Shown piece after piece: positions 35,575 to 46,779 of a DNA stretch of 64,000 nucleotides. The DNA comes from Glandiceps talaboti (lineage: Eukaryota > Hemichordata > Enteropneusta > Spengelidae): assembly GCF_964340395.1 (NCBI RefSeq), contig NC_135561.1, positions 20,297,740 to 20,361,739 of the forward strand. Reading direction: 5' to 3'. Within the stretch, counting starts at the first letter, position 1. Every line of letters starts with the position of its first letter. A program made the position numbers and the translations under genes. The notes under the pieces are model-generated. The model did not search any database, was not told where the DNA came from, and worked only from the letters and a program-made list of their open reading frames with translations.

Positions 35575-35827
35575 ATATGGTAAACACATCAAATACTAAC
35601 TAGTAACCCAGCACTGTATATCACTTTCGGAGTAAATTTTAATCAACTTATCAACATCCCAGTAGTAAGTACAGAAGCTGTTATCATTGAAGACGTGAAA
35701 GTTATCAAAATTTGGTTAGAAGTGTGAAAATGAAGTTCAGCAATTGCATTGATGCCAGACCCCCTCCTCTCCAAATGAATGAAGTTCTTTTTATTGAACT
35801 TGTGTGACATTGTGCAATCATCCCTTG
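35575..35827. mobile_element. Partial copy of the MITE at 12,793-13,246
   Basis: Aligns base for base with about 12,990-13,246: ACCCAGCACTGTATATCAC, TCAACTTATCAACATCCCAG, TTTGGTTAGAAGTG and the inverted end TTGTGTGACATTGTGCAATC. The left terminal repeat is missing. Confidence 0.75.
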
Positions 35828-36515
35828 GGTAACCATCTGAGGTCTAAATGATGAACTTTTCTCAACAAATTTTGGTCTTCCCACCATGTTCAGATAAATA
35901 GTATTTTAATAACTGTACACTACTATCTAAATGTGTGTTTCTGAAATTTGTAAAGAAATAGCGTTTTGTCAAATTATGGTGATATAAGAATCAGGAAAAA
36001 AAAGAAAAGTAATAATATTTCCACTAAATCAACTTTTGCGGTTGACTACAATGATTTATAAAACACTGGAGTTAAAATCAGCTCATGAGTGTCCACTCTC
36101 TGAGTTAAAATTATTAACTATCAAGTTAAGTATACATATCAGATAGGGAGTTACATTGTATATGTACTGGTTGGTTTAGTTTCACCATTGTATTTCCAAA
36201 TCACAATAATGGCAATATGTTGATAGCAGTTGGTGAGAAACGAAGCATTATCACAGAACTTGATGTGATGTTGACTGGCTAATTCATTTAGTAGAGCGCC
36301 ACCAATGGTCAAAGTGTGATAATAAAGAATATCAAGACTCACCTTGTAGTCTGTCAGGACAATCTTCTCATTCGGGGGAAAAATAAATCCTGATATTCTA
36401 AAATACCTGTTTCTTTTGTTCATTTGGTAGTAAAACTACCAAATAAATCTTGTATCCATGAACAAACACCACATCTAATATATTAGATTTAGTGTCTACC
36501 AATATATATACAACC

Positions 36516-37579
36516 ATGGCCTGACAGAATGACCAATCAGAATCAATCATGCAATGGACTGACAGAATGACCAATCAGTATCAATCATGCAATGGATTGA
36601 CAGAATGACCAATCAGAATCAATCATGCAATGGACTGACAGAATGACCAATCAGTACCAATCTTGCAATGGACTGACAGAATGACCAATCAGAATCAATC
36701 ATGCAATGGATTGACAGAATGACCAATCAGAATCAATCATGCAATGGACTGACAGAATGACCAATCAGTATCAATCATGCAATGGACTGACAGAATGACC
36801 AATCAGAATCAATAATGCAATGGATTGACAGAATGACCAATCAGAATCAATCATGCAATGGACTGACAGAATGACCAATCAGTATCAATCATGCAATGGA
36901 CTGACAGAATGACCAATCAGAATCAATAATGCAATGGACTGACAGAATGACCAATCAGAATCAATAATGCAATGGACTGACAGAATGACCAATCAGTATC
37001 AATCATGCAATGGACTGACAGAATGACCAATCAGTATCAATCATGCAATGGAATGACAGAATGACCAATCAGTATCAATCATGCAATGGACTGACAGAAT
37101 GACCAATCAGAATCAATCATGCAATGGACTGACAGAATGACCAATCAGTATCAATCATGCAATGGATTGACAGAATGACCAATCAGTATCAATCATGCAA
37201 TGGAATGACAGAATGACCAATCAGTATCAATAATGCAATGGACTGACAGAATGACCAATCAGAATCAATCATGCAATGGGCTGACAGAATGACCAATCAG
37301 TATCAATCATGCAATGGACTGACAGAATGACCAATCAGTATCAATCATGCAATGGACTGACAGAATGACCAATCAGTACCAATCATGCAATGGACTGACA
37401 GAATGACTAATCAGTATCAATCATGCAATGGACTGACAGAATGACCAATCAGTATCAATCATGCAATGGACTGACAGAATGACCAATCAGTACCAATCAT
37501 GCAATGGACTGACAGAATGACCAATCAGAATCAATCATGCAATGGACTGACAGAATGACCAATCAGTACCAATCATGCA
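36516..37579. repeat. 38-bp minisatellite, about 28 copies, each with a CCAAT box
   Basis: The unit contains GACAGAATGACCAATCAGTA or ..AGAA, then TCAATCATGCAATGGACT. Variants: GTATC, GAATC or GTACC; CATGC or AATGC; GGACTG, GGATTG or GGAATG. GACCAATCAGAA matches the NF-Y consensus. It sits just downstream of the last recognised HS1BP3 exon. Confidence 0.97.
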
Positions 37580-38026
37580 CAGAAATTAAGCAGTGGAAAA
37601 TAGGCTAATTGTCATTGGCCAAGAACTAGTGTCCTGGCAAAATGGGGAATGTATATGGGGCAATATGGTGTGTCAATATTTTTTTTTTTTTCATTCCTAT
37701 AGGAAATTGATAAAGTGAATCAGTATATTTTTGCATTTCAAAATTATTAAATGGACCTTTGACAAACAATACAGACACAGTCACCATTTTTCAACCAATT
37801 TACATCTGATTTTTTTCCCTTGACTGTCCATCACCCAATCACTCTTTTCAAACAAAATTTCCAAAACTTTAATTTCTTGACATGCATGCAGTCATCCTGG
37901 ACACTCATACCTTCATCAATCTCATTATCTGTTCTTTTTCATCAGATTTAACTCTATGTGTCACTCACACACTTTCAACCCCACACTACCTCATTGATAC
38001 TGATAATACTTGAAGTATCTACTGAC

Positions 38027-41000
38027 CTTTTTCACTTGTTACTTTGTCAACGGATGTAAAGATATCATCTGTTTCTGATGTCTTTGTATCACCAAATAAG
38101 TCAGCGTCGTTGTCAACTTCATCATCTCCAAATAAATCACTCTTAGTTTTTTTAAGTTTTCTACAAAGAAACAAAAATACACATTGTAACTTCTAAAATA
38201 AAAGTCCCATTTCTTATCATTTTGATCCACAACAAAAAGATGCTATCTTTTTACACTGTCACTTCAGGATGTACATCACCAAGAGTTATATGAAACAGCG
38301 ACCTCCCCCCCCCCCCATCACCCCATCCCCACCCCCTAAAAAATTAAAGTTTTACTGTGAATGTACTTATTTCCATACTAGATTTATTTTAATTGAATAT
38401 ATGAAACAGTTTTTTTTACAGAAAAAACTCCCACACACACTGTGAATACATTATACAAATGAGTTAGCTGGGTAGTATTCGTTCCTACAGAGGTAACATT
38501 TCTATATTCAGCTGTAGTGAAAGGTGTCAACAACATCTACAACAACATGAGTGGCTCACCAGATGACTTATTACAAGTGCATATACTGTCTAACTTGCCC
38601 TAGCACTGTCCTGGTCCACTAACATGAAGTGCACCTGACATGTCCTAAAACACCATTTCACCAATTTGAAAGCAAATACATTCACTTAACCTGAGTTACA
38701 ACAATTATTGAAGTTTTGAATACTGTTGTACTTGTATGTGGTGACTGTTAAGCTACATTGTTTCGCCTCGCCCTCATCGGCCTGCTCTATCCCTGAAAGG
38801 AATTGACTGATGTGTGAGGGCGCCCTGTTTCAGGGTACCTTACAGACTGTACTTGTGCTGATGAAGATTTAGAATTTTACAACTTCAACCTACCCAGACA
38901 GTTTCTCTTCATCTTTAGAGTCTTCCCCTGTGCTTTCACTCTTTCTATCTTTTTCTATCTCTTCCGTAGACTTTGTCACTTTGCGGAATTTACCAGACTT
39001 TGCAGGATTAACTCCTGCCATAAAAGAATTGTTACGATATCAAATACTGTGGCTTGTTTTATGACATCAACCAGTGCTAATCATGCACACACTCACATGC
39101 ATACATGTACACACACACACATGCACGCACACACACACACATGCACGCACACACATACACACACACATGTATGCACACACACACACACACACATGTATGC
39201 ATGCGCACACATACATAGCACTTTAGAACTGCACTATATCTGCAACTGGGATATTTTTTTTCATCAAATAATCAGATACATTCACTACAAATTGGTCAAT
39301 TACTTATGAAAAGGCATTGTATCTGTTAATTAGTGGTCAATGTTATCTGTAGGAAGCGTAATGACAATTTTAAATCTTGAGCGAAAATTGTTAAAATACC
39401 AATAATTAGACATTGTACATGTTAATCAGTGGTTGATATTATCCATAAGCAGTACAGAAACAGGGTGAAATCATGATCACCACTGAGGGCGCTGATTTTT
39501 GGGTGCAGGCCCAAAAATCAATTTGATTATATTTGATTTATCGTGTATACAGCTAAAAGGTGATGCAATACTGTTCACGGTGTACAATATTATGAGTAAG
39601 TTATTGTACCTAACAAAATATTTTTTTCTAAAAAGCATCTTTAATCAGAGATGCTTACCAGATGACTGCTAAAATTTATCTATTCAGATTACTTATCAAA
39701 ACTTACCTAAGAACTCTAACACAGTTGGAGATGCACAAATCTTTTTATTTGCAGCAATGAATTTCATTAACTTTTCAAATGTCTGTCGTCTTTGTTGAAC
39801 AGTGCTATCTTTGATCATTAGTGTTTTCTTTGGTAAATCTGGTAGAACTGTAGCAGGATACTGTTCATCTAAGGTTTTATGTAGTATCTCAAAGTCACTG
39901 TATTTTTTAGGTATCTAGATAAATAAAATAAACGATTTGAAAAAAACAACCAGAATGACAAACTCAAAATTATGAAAATGGCAATGGGGTTTATAATATA
40001 CCCCCTTCTGCTTGCTATAACTGGAAGTATAACATTTTATCATTGTTGTTATATTTTCAACTTCTCTATGTTGTACTTGTTGAAGCATGACTAATCAATG
40101 TTACCATCATCAATTTTCAGGTTCCAAGATGCATTGCGTGAGACACCATTACTTATATTCATGCTTGTTCTGTCTTATTATAATAATATTTTCATTATGA
40201 AATGACAAATCAACCTCTTTAATTATGAGTGACTTTATAGAACAAAGACTGAATCTCATCAAAGATAGAGAGAGATTTTACTGGTAAACCCAGAGTATGG
40301 TCAGGTGACAACCATTCCCTTGAGTAGTATGTGCATATACCCTCTGTACATACAGAAATTACATGGCACTGTATGGTGAGACATGCATATGCGATGCATC
40401 TCAGAACTGCCAACAGGTCTTGGAGATTTTGTAACATTAAAAGGTGTTTGGGGTAATGACATGTTTTCTGAAAATTCAAATATATAGATATCTCGGCAGT
40501 TGAGAATATGTGTCTCTTGAGCAAGACATGCAAAAGATGATTTCTTTTCTGTTTGTATATGTACTGTAAATCATAGACCGCTGGTGGAGGGTCTATGTGT
40601 AAATGTATCTATTTTGGCTCACAAAAATTTTGGCAAAACTACAATTATTTTGGATGATAAACAATTTTAGTGAAAGTGTACTAATACTAATAGCCACATC
40701 ACTTTTTGAAAATTAATATATTGATAAACTAACTTATTCTGTTTTTACATGTCATTACTATACCAATGGCCTCTTTTACAGCACAGTCTGAAACGTCATA
40801 CTTCATATTTCAGTGCATCAGTAGAAATACGTGCTCTGACTTTCAAGAATTCAAGAAATTTACAGTATGAGTTACTCTAAATTTACCCATGAAAATGATT
40901 TCATTTTCAAATTTAATTTATTTTGGTGCAAAAATTATTTCAGTTAAAACATGTTTTGTGCCAAAGTACATACCGGTAGTTGCTGGTACTATCTCAGTAT

Positions 41001-41368
41001 CTGTCTACAAACTAAAAAATGCATAAATTAGACCAGATCCGAATCTATTATGTGTTTTGGTGTTTTTGAAATAGTGTAATTTTGATACATGGGGTATTTA
41101 TTTTGGATCCACAAAAAATACCAAATCAATATGGCCACTTTGTACTCTATAAGTATATTGACATCCTGTTTGCCAACAACATAGGAGATGAAATAATTAA
41201 CTTACCATAAACTGTACCACATCATTATCTTTGTGTTTTGGTGTTTTAAAGTAGTGTAATTTTGATATGACAATGACGTGGTACTCTGTTGTACTAGCTA
41301 GTAAACCTCTGATCTCTTCATACGTAGGAATACTAATATCAATACCAGTCTCTGTGTTCTTCAACTCT
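38027..41368 (-). CDS. HS1BP3: HCLS1-binding protein 3 (HS1BP3), PX-domain protein, partial, four exons
   Basis: Exons on the minus strand: 41,206-41,368; 39,707-39,914; 38,894-39,014; 38,027-38,160. All have GT-AG introns and matching phases. The first two encode a PX (phosphoinositide-binding) domain: TGIDISIPTYEEIRGLLAST, then YHVIVISKLHYFKTPKHK, VVQFMV, PKKYSDFEILHKTL, then LPDLPKKTL and ending PTVLEFLG. This order and wording fit HS1BP3, which binds the adaptor HCLS1/cortactin and negatively regulates autophagy in vertebrates through phosphatidic acid. The third exon is lysine/glutamate-rich; the fourth has two acidic SDLFGDDE/ADLFGD motifs like the acidic repeats of the vertebrate protein. 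The fourth exon ends at a donor (AAAG then GTCAGT), with a TAG five bases on if read through. The C-terminal end is not found. A possible first exon is at 52,652-52,692. Confidence 0.85.
39082..39208. repeat. (CA)n microsatellite in an HS1BP3 intron
   Basis: ACACACACATGCACGCACAC and similar runs. Confidence 0.95.
39498..39605 (+). repeat. Dispersed repeat copy in an HS1BP3 intron (partner at 28,085)
   Basis: GGTGCAGGCCCAAAAATCAA to AATATTATGAGTAA, aligned with 28,085-28,205. Confidence 0.7.
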
Positions 41369-41689
41369 CTGTAAAAATATTGTGTATTTGTGTAAATTAT
41401 CAAAGGTTATAAATTCTATTTAACAAAACTTTTCTATTCTGTTTATCTCAATTCTACACAATTGAAAGGTGCTACCATATAGAGATTGTCAGATGTGTCA
41501 TGCTGTATGTGAGGCTAGTACATTCCAAATAAACCATAAATTTCAATCAGGGTGACCGTCTTTCTTTGTCTCTCATAAGAATGTCAGTCAATAGCATGAT
41601 GTGTGTGCAAGCACACAGGAGCCCATCCAGGCTCCCTGGACCCTCCATCCCTCCCCCTCCCCCCCCCCTCTCTACCTACCTATATACCT

Positions 41690-41871
41690 ACATATGCATA
41701 CACATGCATACATAGGCACATACATACACACAAATGGCATACATACATACATACCCAGTACATACATATTATATACATGCACATTTACACACACACATAT
41801 TAACACACATAGACACTGACATATACACACAGACACACACACACACACATACACAGACTGACATGACAGAC

Positions 41872-41906
<35 letters not shown>

Positions 41907-41955
41907 TCCACACACACACTCACTCACTCACTCACTCACACACAGATACACACAC

Positions 41956-41985
<30 letters not shown>
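41690..41985. repeat. Compound microsatellite: CATA, CA, GACA, CACT and CAAT units
   Basis: Successive runs of ACATACATAC, ACACACAC, GACAGACA (41,876-41,905), CACTCACT (41,915-41,938) and CAATCAAT (41,958-41,986). Confidence 0.95.
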
Positions 41986-41986
<1 letters not shown>

Positions 41987-41989
41987 GCA

Positions 41990-42845
41990 ATAGCCAATCT
42001 ATCTGATTCTAAATGCTACCATCACATTATCATTACAAGAACACATTCAATTTCATTTCATACTTTTATTTTGAGAAGATAAAATGATCAACGTACAACG
42101 TGAAAGATTTCAAAACTCTGCATAAAATAACAAAACTAAACTCTTTTCAGTTCATTTATAGAAATAATGTGTAACTACAATGTACTGCTGGAGTATATAC
42201 AATAATTCAATATGTTGCAAACCTGGTACACAGAAATCTTTAAAAGAAATGTTTATTTTCACTTTATTTTCGTCAGAAGTCACAGAGAACTGTTTGTCTT
42301 CCCTTATTCTCAGTAAAACTTACAATACCTTGTACCCAAATTTTGGAAGTCAACCAGTGAAATACTCACAATAGGAAAATAAATTAAAAGATAAGATTTC
42401 ACCTCCTTGCTACTTATAACAAAAATAGTATAGTCTAAAATAGTCTAACTTGTCATAAATTTCATTACAAATATTGGTTTTAAAAGATTGTCATTTACTT
42501 GTATACTAATGGTAATTTTAAGCCACGGTCAAACTATTTCTTGATAAACAATTTATACAAATACACAACTTCTTCAGTGTAAACTCAAAACTGTCATTTT
42601 GATGTATGGTGTCAGCCTGCCAGGTCTTTCTCCGTAAAATCAATAGTAGATCTGTCGAAGTGTCAATATGAATGACAAATGGGTATTTATTTTGGATCCC
42701 CACTATGATTTCTTACTTGTAAAAACAAAGTGAAACAGCATCGACCACATCCCTGTTTATAACGCAATCAATAAATTACAAAAAGCTATTTAAAAAAAAG
42801 TTTGTCATTGTACAGAAATATTTAAAACATTTTGTTAATGTTTTG
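41990..42845. other. Non-coding stretch
   Basis: No supportable exon. GGGTATTTATTTTGGATCC at 42,681-42,699 also occurs at 41,092-41,110 and nearly so at 63,969-63,985, suggesting a dispersed repeat edge. Confidence 0.45.
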
Positions 42846-42847
42846 CA

Positions 42848-43095
42848 ATTATTTATTTATTAACCATCCACCAGGCATTGCCCAATAACAGGAGGAAAGT
42901 TCAGTGTTAATACAGGAGGAAACCGGAGCACCCGGGGGAAAATCTGCATTGTTTGGTATAGTCAAACTGAACGACACTCTTCTTACTTACAGTATGGTCA
43001 ATTTAATCAAACCCAGCCAACACCTGGCGGGTTCGAACCCAGGCTGCAGAGGTAAGAGGCGTACAGGCTAACCACTTGGCCACCGACACCACAAC
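42848..43095 (-). mobile_element. tRNA-derived SINE, well preserved
   Basis: Read on the minus strand from 43,095: a tRNA-like head with A box TGGCCAAGTGGTTAGCC and, about 30 bases later, a perfect B box GGTTCGAACCC; then a body containing CCCCGGGTGCTCCGGTTTCC; then a tail TTAATAAATAAATAATT at 42,848-42,864. Head, conserved central block and simple 3' tail are the standard SINE plan. The central block resembles those shared by metazoan SINE superfamilies, but I cannot name which. The head is not a functional tRNA, as no 3' acceptor pairing is evident. Confidence 0.8.
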
Positions 43096-43099
43096 AATT

Positions 43100-44185
43100 G
43101 TTTGAGTTACAAACAAGGATTTTGCATATGTTAATGTTTCACATTGTATTAAAATATAGTAGAGTTATTTTATGAATTAAAACTCCAAAATGAGTACCCA
43201 TTTGTCATCCATTATGGCCACTTTTAAACAGTATTGTCAGGTTTCCTGGTAAATCATTTGTACACATCTTTTCAAGAGTTGTTCTGTATAACCTGTTATT
43301 TTTAGACCATGTCCACACGCTTTCTTGTTATAAAAGTCTTCAAACTTTCTGTGTAGATTTTCATTTTAGACTTAATTACAGCATACTCAAAGCACTTTTT
43401 CTTGGTAATATTTTGTGTAGACACACATTACGTTCTTTCTAAGACTGTGTAAATTGTCACTTCAGACAAAGTCATTTTCTTGGTAAATATTACTATAGAG
43501 TTTTTCTGGTTAAATATTCAGTTTAGAGTATGGCAAAAAAAGAACAACAAATCACCAAGAATTCTTGTGTTTAAAATATCACATATGAGTAAAAGTGGCA
43601 CAAGCTGAGTTATAAACTTTTTACTCAGCAAAAATACTGAAATAATACCACAATTCAGCATAATGTTAATATCAATGCATGTCTTCTATAACATTACAAT
43701 TGTCTTCTGGCATTATTAGAACTGTTGATTGCATAGTACGGATTTGCTGAACACTTTTTGATACGTATGATAAATTATGTCATTGGATTTTTTATGAGTT
43801 GTATCTTAATACCAGGTTTGAGTTCAGTCAATTGCAAGTGGTGGTAAGTGTGCTTCAGTAAGTAGAATACTGTGAATAACTTTTACTATGCAGTAAAAAC
43901 TATGCCAAAATATGTATAACCTCACAGGCTGTCCCCTATAACACCAAAATACAGACATTGCAATATTTTCCTGAATAAAAAACCTTGTGAATTAAAAAGT
44001 GTACACAATAAAAACATGACTATCTCTGGATTTCACTAAACAGCACAGCACATGAAAAAAATGAATATTCTAGTTAATTTGTACATATGTAAATGTTCCA
44101 AGTAATTTCAATTTTTTTTTTTTTCTTTTACTTCTTTCATGTTCAAAATGCTTTATAGTACCCAGTCACTGTGTATTATGTTTGG
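43100..44185. other. Non-coding stretch
   Basis: No exon or RNA gene seen. It lies between HS1BP3 exons and the TTC22-like gene. Confidence 0.4.
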
Positions 44186-44189
44186 ACAC

Positions 44190-44406
44190 AGGCCATCTGA
44201 TTAAAATCTGATGTGGTGAAAGCGGCTAAATGCTTTATTTACCTCTATTTCCATCATTTTGTGACGTTTGTTTTTGTTCCAATCTGAGTGATCGCCGCCT
44301 TCCCTTCCCTTTCAACTCGGAACAAAAACAAACAACACAAAACTATGGAAATAGAGGTAAATAAAGCATTTAGCCGCTTTCACCACATCGGATTTTAATC
44401 CGATTG
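44190..44406. mobile_element. Palindromic MITE (full copy)
   Basis: The left arm (CTGATTAAAATCTGATGTGG, TGAAAGCGGCTAAATGCTTT, ATTTACCTCTATTTCC) and the right arm are near-exact inverted repeats of about 70 bases around a centre with GTGATCGCCGCCTTCCC. Remnants lie at 31,690 and 32,868. No transposase. Confidence 0.85.
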
Positions 44407-44890
44407 GGATACAGGCTTCCAACTTCTCAGACTTTTTTCTCAATCATTACCTGATCTGATTACAATTAAATTACTCAGGGACACTGCTATAAGTCTTCCC
44501 TTCCATTCAATGTTTATCACACATGGCTTCTTTCTTTTCCTTATCATTTACCACCAAGTTAACATTTTTCAACTCTGATGAAGTCATTTTTCTAAGAAAT
44601 ATACAGGCAATACAATTTCGCAACATCTGCCAAATTTGTGTATTACAATTTTTCTAATTCTTTGCCTTTCAAATGTGTTTTATTACTCAGTAATTGTTTT
44701 ACCCTATGACAAAAGACTTGTGTTCCCATATTGAACATTTTTGATCAATCATTTCTATTAAACGTAATAAAAACTTGAATGTTAAACGAGATTAAAATGT
44801 GTTGATTTCATCAATACTGACTTGGCATTTATCCGAACTCTCTCACTCTTACTCATAGATGAGAGTAACACATAGGCCTACCAAGACAAC

Positions 44891-44988
44891 CTCCATTAAA
44901 TGTGTTGGTGACATTTATTTGGTAACAAATTTGTCCTACCTCCATTAAATGTGTTGGTGACATTTATTTGGTAACAAATTTGTCCTAC
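44891..44988. repeat. Exact 49-bp tandem duplication carrying the TTC22-like poly(A) signal
   Basis: Unit from CTCCATTAAATGTGTTGGTG to AATTTGTCCTAC, two identical copies at 44,891-44,939 and 44,940-44,988. Confidence 0.95.
44914..44968 (-). terminator. Two AATAAA poly(A) signals, minus strand
   Basis: AATAAA on the minus strand at 44,963-44,968 and 44,914-44,919, about 83 and 132 bases after the stop codon at 45,051. Both lie inside the 49-bp duplication. Confidence 0.55.
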
Positions 44989-45050
44989 TTAAATCTTAAA
45001 TTGAAAGTCTGCTTCAATTTCTTGTCTGGTTTTACGGTAGTTTCAACAGA

Positions 45051-46769
45051 TCACCACAGCATCTCTCGAAGTGTTCTTCCTTCAATTCTAAACATATATT
45101 GGTTGACTTTCTGAAACTCAGCTGCAAAGTCATTTTCCAAGGATTCTAAAGTTTTCTGTATGTCGCTCTTCTTATACTTTAGGTAATGTTGTTGAAATTG
45201 GTCACAGATTTGTCTGATCAATTCATAATCATAGTCATGATATTTCTGTTGACTTTGTTTGTCTGTTGATTGAAGCTGCCGTAATTGATGGAATAAACTC
45301 ACCAGTAAAGCAAAGAAAAGATAGGAATATTTCCCATTGGTGTCTGCATTGATGCAGTGTGTGTACTTGTCAGTAGCTTGACTGTATTCCTCAAGATACA
45401 TAAAGCAATTACCATGGAGTTGCAATTTGTGGGGATGAGTGTCTTCAGGGTGTGCTGACAGCAACTCTAGGGCCTTCATGATGGCATCTTTATCTTCTAC
45501 TTGGGAACTGAAATCTGTAGTCTTGAAATGTACAGTCGTTCCCAAATGTAGCTGTACCTTTGCAGCCAAAAATGTATTTGTTGTTCTATGATCCATAACA
45601 TTCATACACCAGTCAAGATCCATTTCTGCCTGTCTCAACAAAGATTTGTCTGGTCTTCTAATAACTGCATCCCTTGTAGCTGCAAGTTTGGAGAACTGCT
45701 CATTCTCATACTTTTTAAAATTTATCTTGGCTCTCACAAAATATGCATACCAATTAGTGTGCTGATCAGGATTACTTACAACTGACTTTTCCACCATCTC
45801 CAGAGCTTCTTCAAGTCGATCACCTTCAAAAAGACTCCTTGCTATCAATGCCAGTTCTTTCCAGTCAATTTTACTGAAGCATTCTGCTTTCTGAAAGCAC
45901 TTCATACATGTAGGGTCTTCATAGTATTCCACCAACTTTAGTTGCTGAATAAAATTTGGTACCCATGCTGACCTCTTTCGAAACAAAGATTTGCCCTTCA
46001 TTATCGATTTACCAATGTAACACCAACTCATCGATTGATAGCTTTTGTCAGAAGACTCGCTCAGAACCTCTTGAAGAAGATTTAACATCTTCTCAAACAG
46101 TTGTCTAAGTCTGACTTGGTCTGCATTATGTTCTTGATAACTTGCTTGCTCTTCAATGTTAATCATCCAAACACGCATATGATTAATCACCATGAATAAC
46201 TTCCACTTATATCTCTCCTCCTTCAAGATGGTGATATTTTGAGATTCTCGGACAGCACATTCATACAAAAAATTTGCCTCTTGGTACAATGGAGGTGATT
46301 GTGGTCTTTCATCATAACAATCAAATGCCATAGAATAGGCTTGTTCAGCAATACATCTCACTAAAACAGACTGTCTTTCGTCAGTGGAAAAAGTGGACTC
46401 ACCAGAGAAGAAGAGCTGCAGTGGTCTTGAGTAGATTTCTGATTTCTTGGTCATTCCGAGAACCCTATACACGTAAGCTAAGTTGGCTAGAGCATTCAGA
46501 TTACACGGATCTTCTTCTAACACTTTCTTAAAATAATCATCACAAGCTTTTAACTTCTCCCCAAGTTGGAATTTCAACACGCCTAACACATTCCATAAAC
46601 CATAGCAGATTGGTCCACTTTCAAGTTCCAGCTGTTTGTTAATACTTTCGTACCGAGCAGTCAGAATTTTCCTGTCTGTGTTTACCTTCAACATGTGCAA
46701 TGGAAGGTGAAAATGTCCGCATTCAACTGCTGACGTTGGTGGATTGGATGGACAACTACTGGAAGCCAT
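45051..46769 (-). CDS. TTC22: TTC22-like tetratricopeptide repeat protein, 572 aa, single exon
   Basis: Length is close to vertebrate TTC22 (about 570 residues). Matching landmarks occur in order: GHFHL at 18-22, a TPR at about 58-90 (LWNVLGVLKFQLGE ... DPCN), the second TPR LNALANLAYVYRVLG at 91-105, RCIAEQAYSMAFD at 138-150, MSWCYIGKS at 248-256, a TPR at about 306-336 (ALIARSLFEGDRLEEAL), NWYAYFVRAKI at 339-349, and a last TPR with CFMYLEEYSQATDKY. TPRs form helical hairpins that bind partner proteins; TTC22 has no established biochemical role. IFIT-type proteins are the nearest alternative but lack GHFHL and RCIAEQAY. The ORF is intronless, which suggests an ancient retrocopy or lineage-specific intron loss. 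It is transcribed in the same direction as HS1BP3 and may lie in its first intron. Confidence 0.85.
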   Translation of the reverse strand: MASSSCPSNPPTSAVECGHFHLPLHMLKVNTDRKILTARYESINKQLELESGPICYGLWNVLGVLKFQLGEKLKACDDYFKKVLEEDPCNLNALANLAYVYRVLGMTKKSEIYSRPLQLFFSGESTFSTDERQSVLVRCIAEQAYSMAFDCYDERPQSPPLYQEANFLYECAVRESQNITILKEERYKWKLFMVINHMRVWMINIEEQASYQEHNADQVRLRQLFEKMLNLLQEVLSESSDKSYQSMSWCYIGKSIMKGKSLFRKRSAWVPNFIQQLKLVEYYEDPTCMKCFQKAECFSKIDWKELALIARSLFEGDRLEEALEMVEKSVVSNPDQHTNWYAYFVRAKINFKKYENEQFSKLAATRDAVIRRPDKSLLRQAEMDLDWCMNVMDHRTTNTFLAAKVQLHLGTTVHFKTTDFSSQVEDKDAIMKALELLSAHPEDTHPHKLQLHGNCFMYLEEYSQATDKYTHCINADTNGKYSYLFFALLVSLFHQLRQLQSTDKQSQQKYHDYDYELIRQICDQFQQHYLKYKKSDIQKTLESLENDFAAEFQKVNQYMFRIEGRTLREMLW

Positions 46770-46779
46770 TGTTGTGTTT

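Noticed and set aside
40219-40533. 104-residue minus-strand ORF in an HS1BP3 intron
   Set aside because: The HS1BP3 exons on either side join in phase without it. No family recognised.
42962-43095. Functional tRNA gene
   Set aside because: A and B boxes are good, but the acceptor stem does not pair and the sequence continues into a SINE body and tail.
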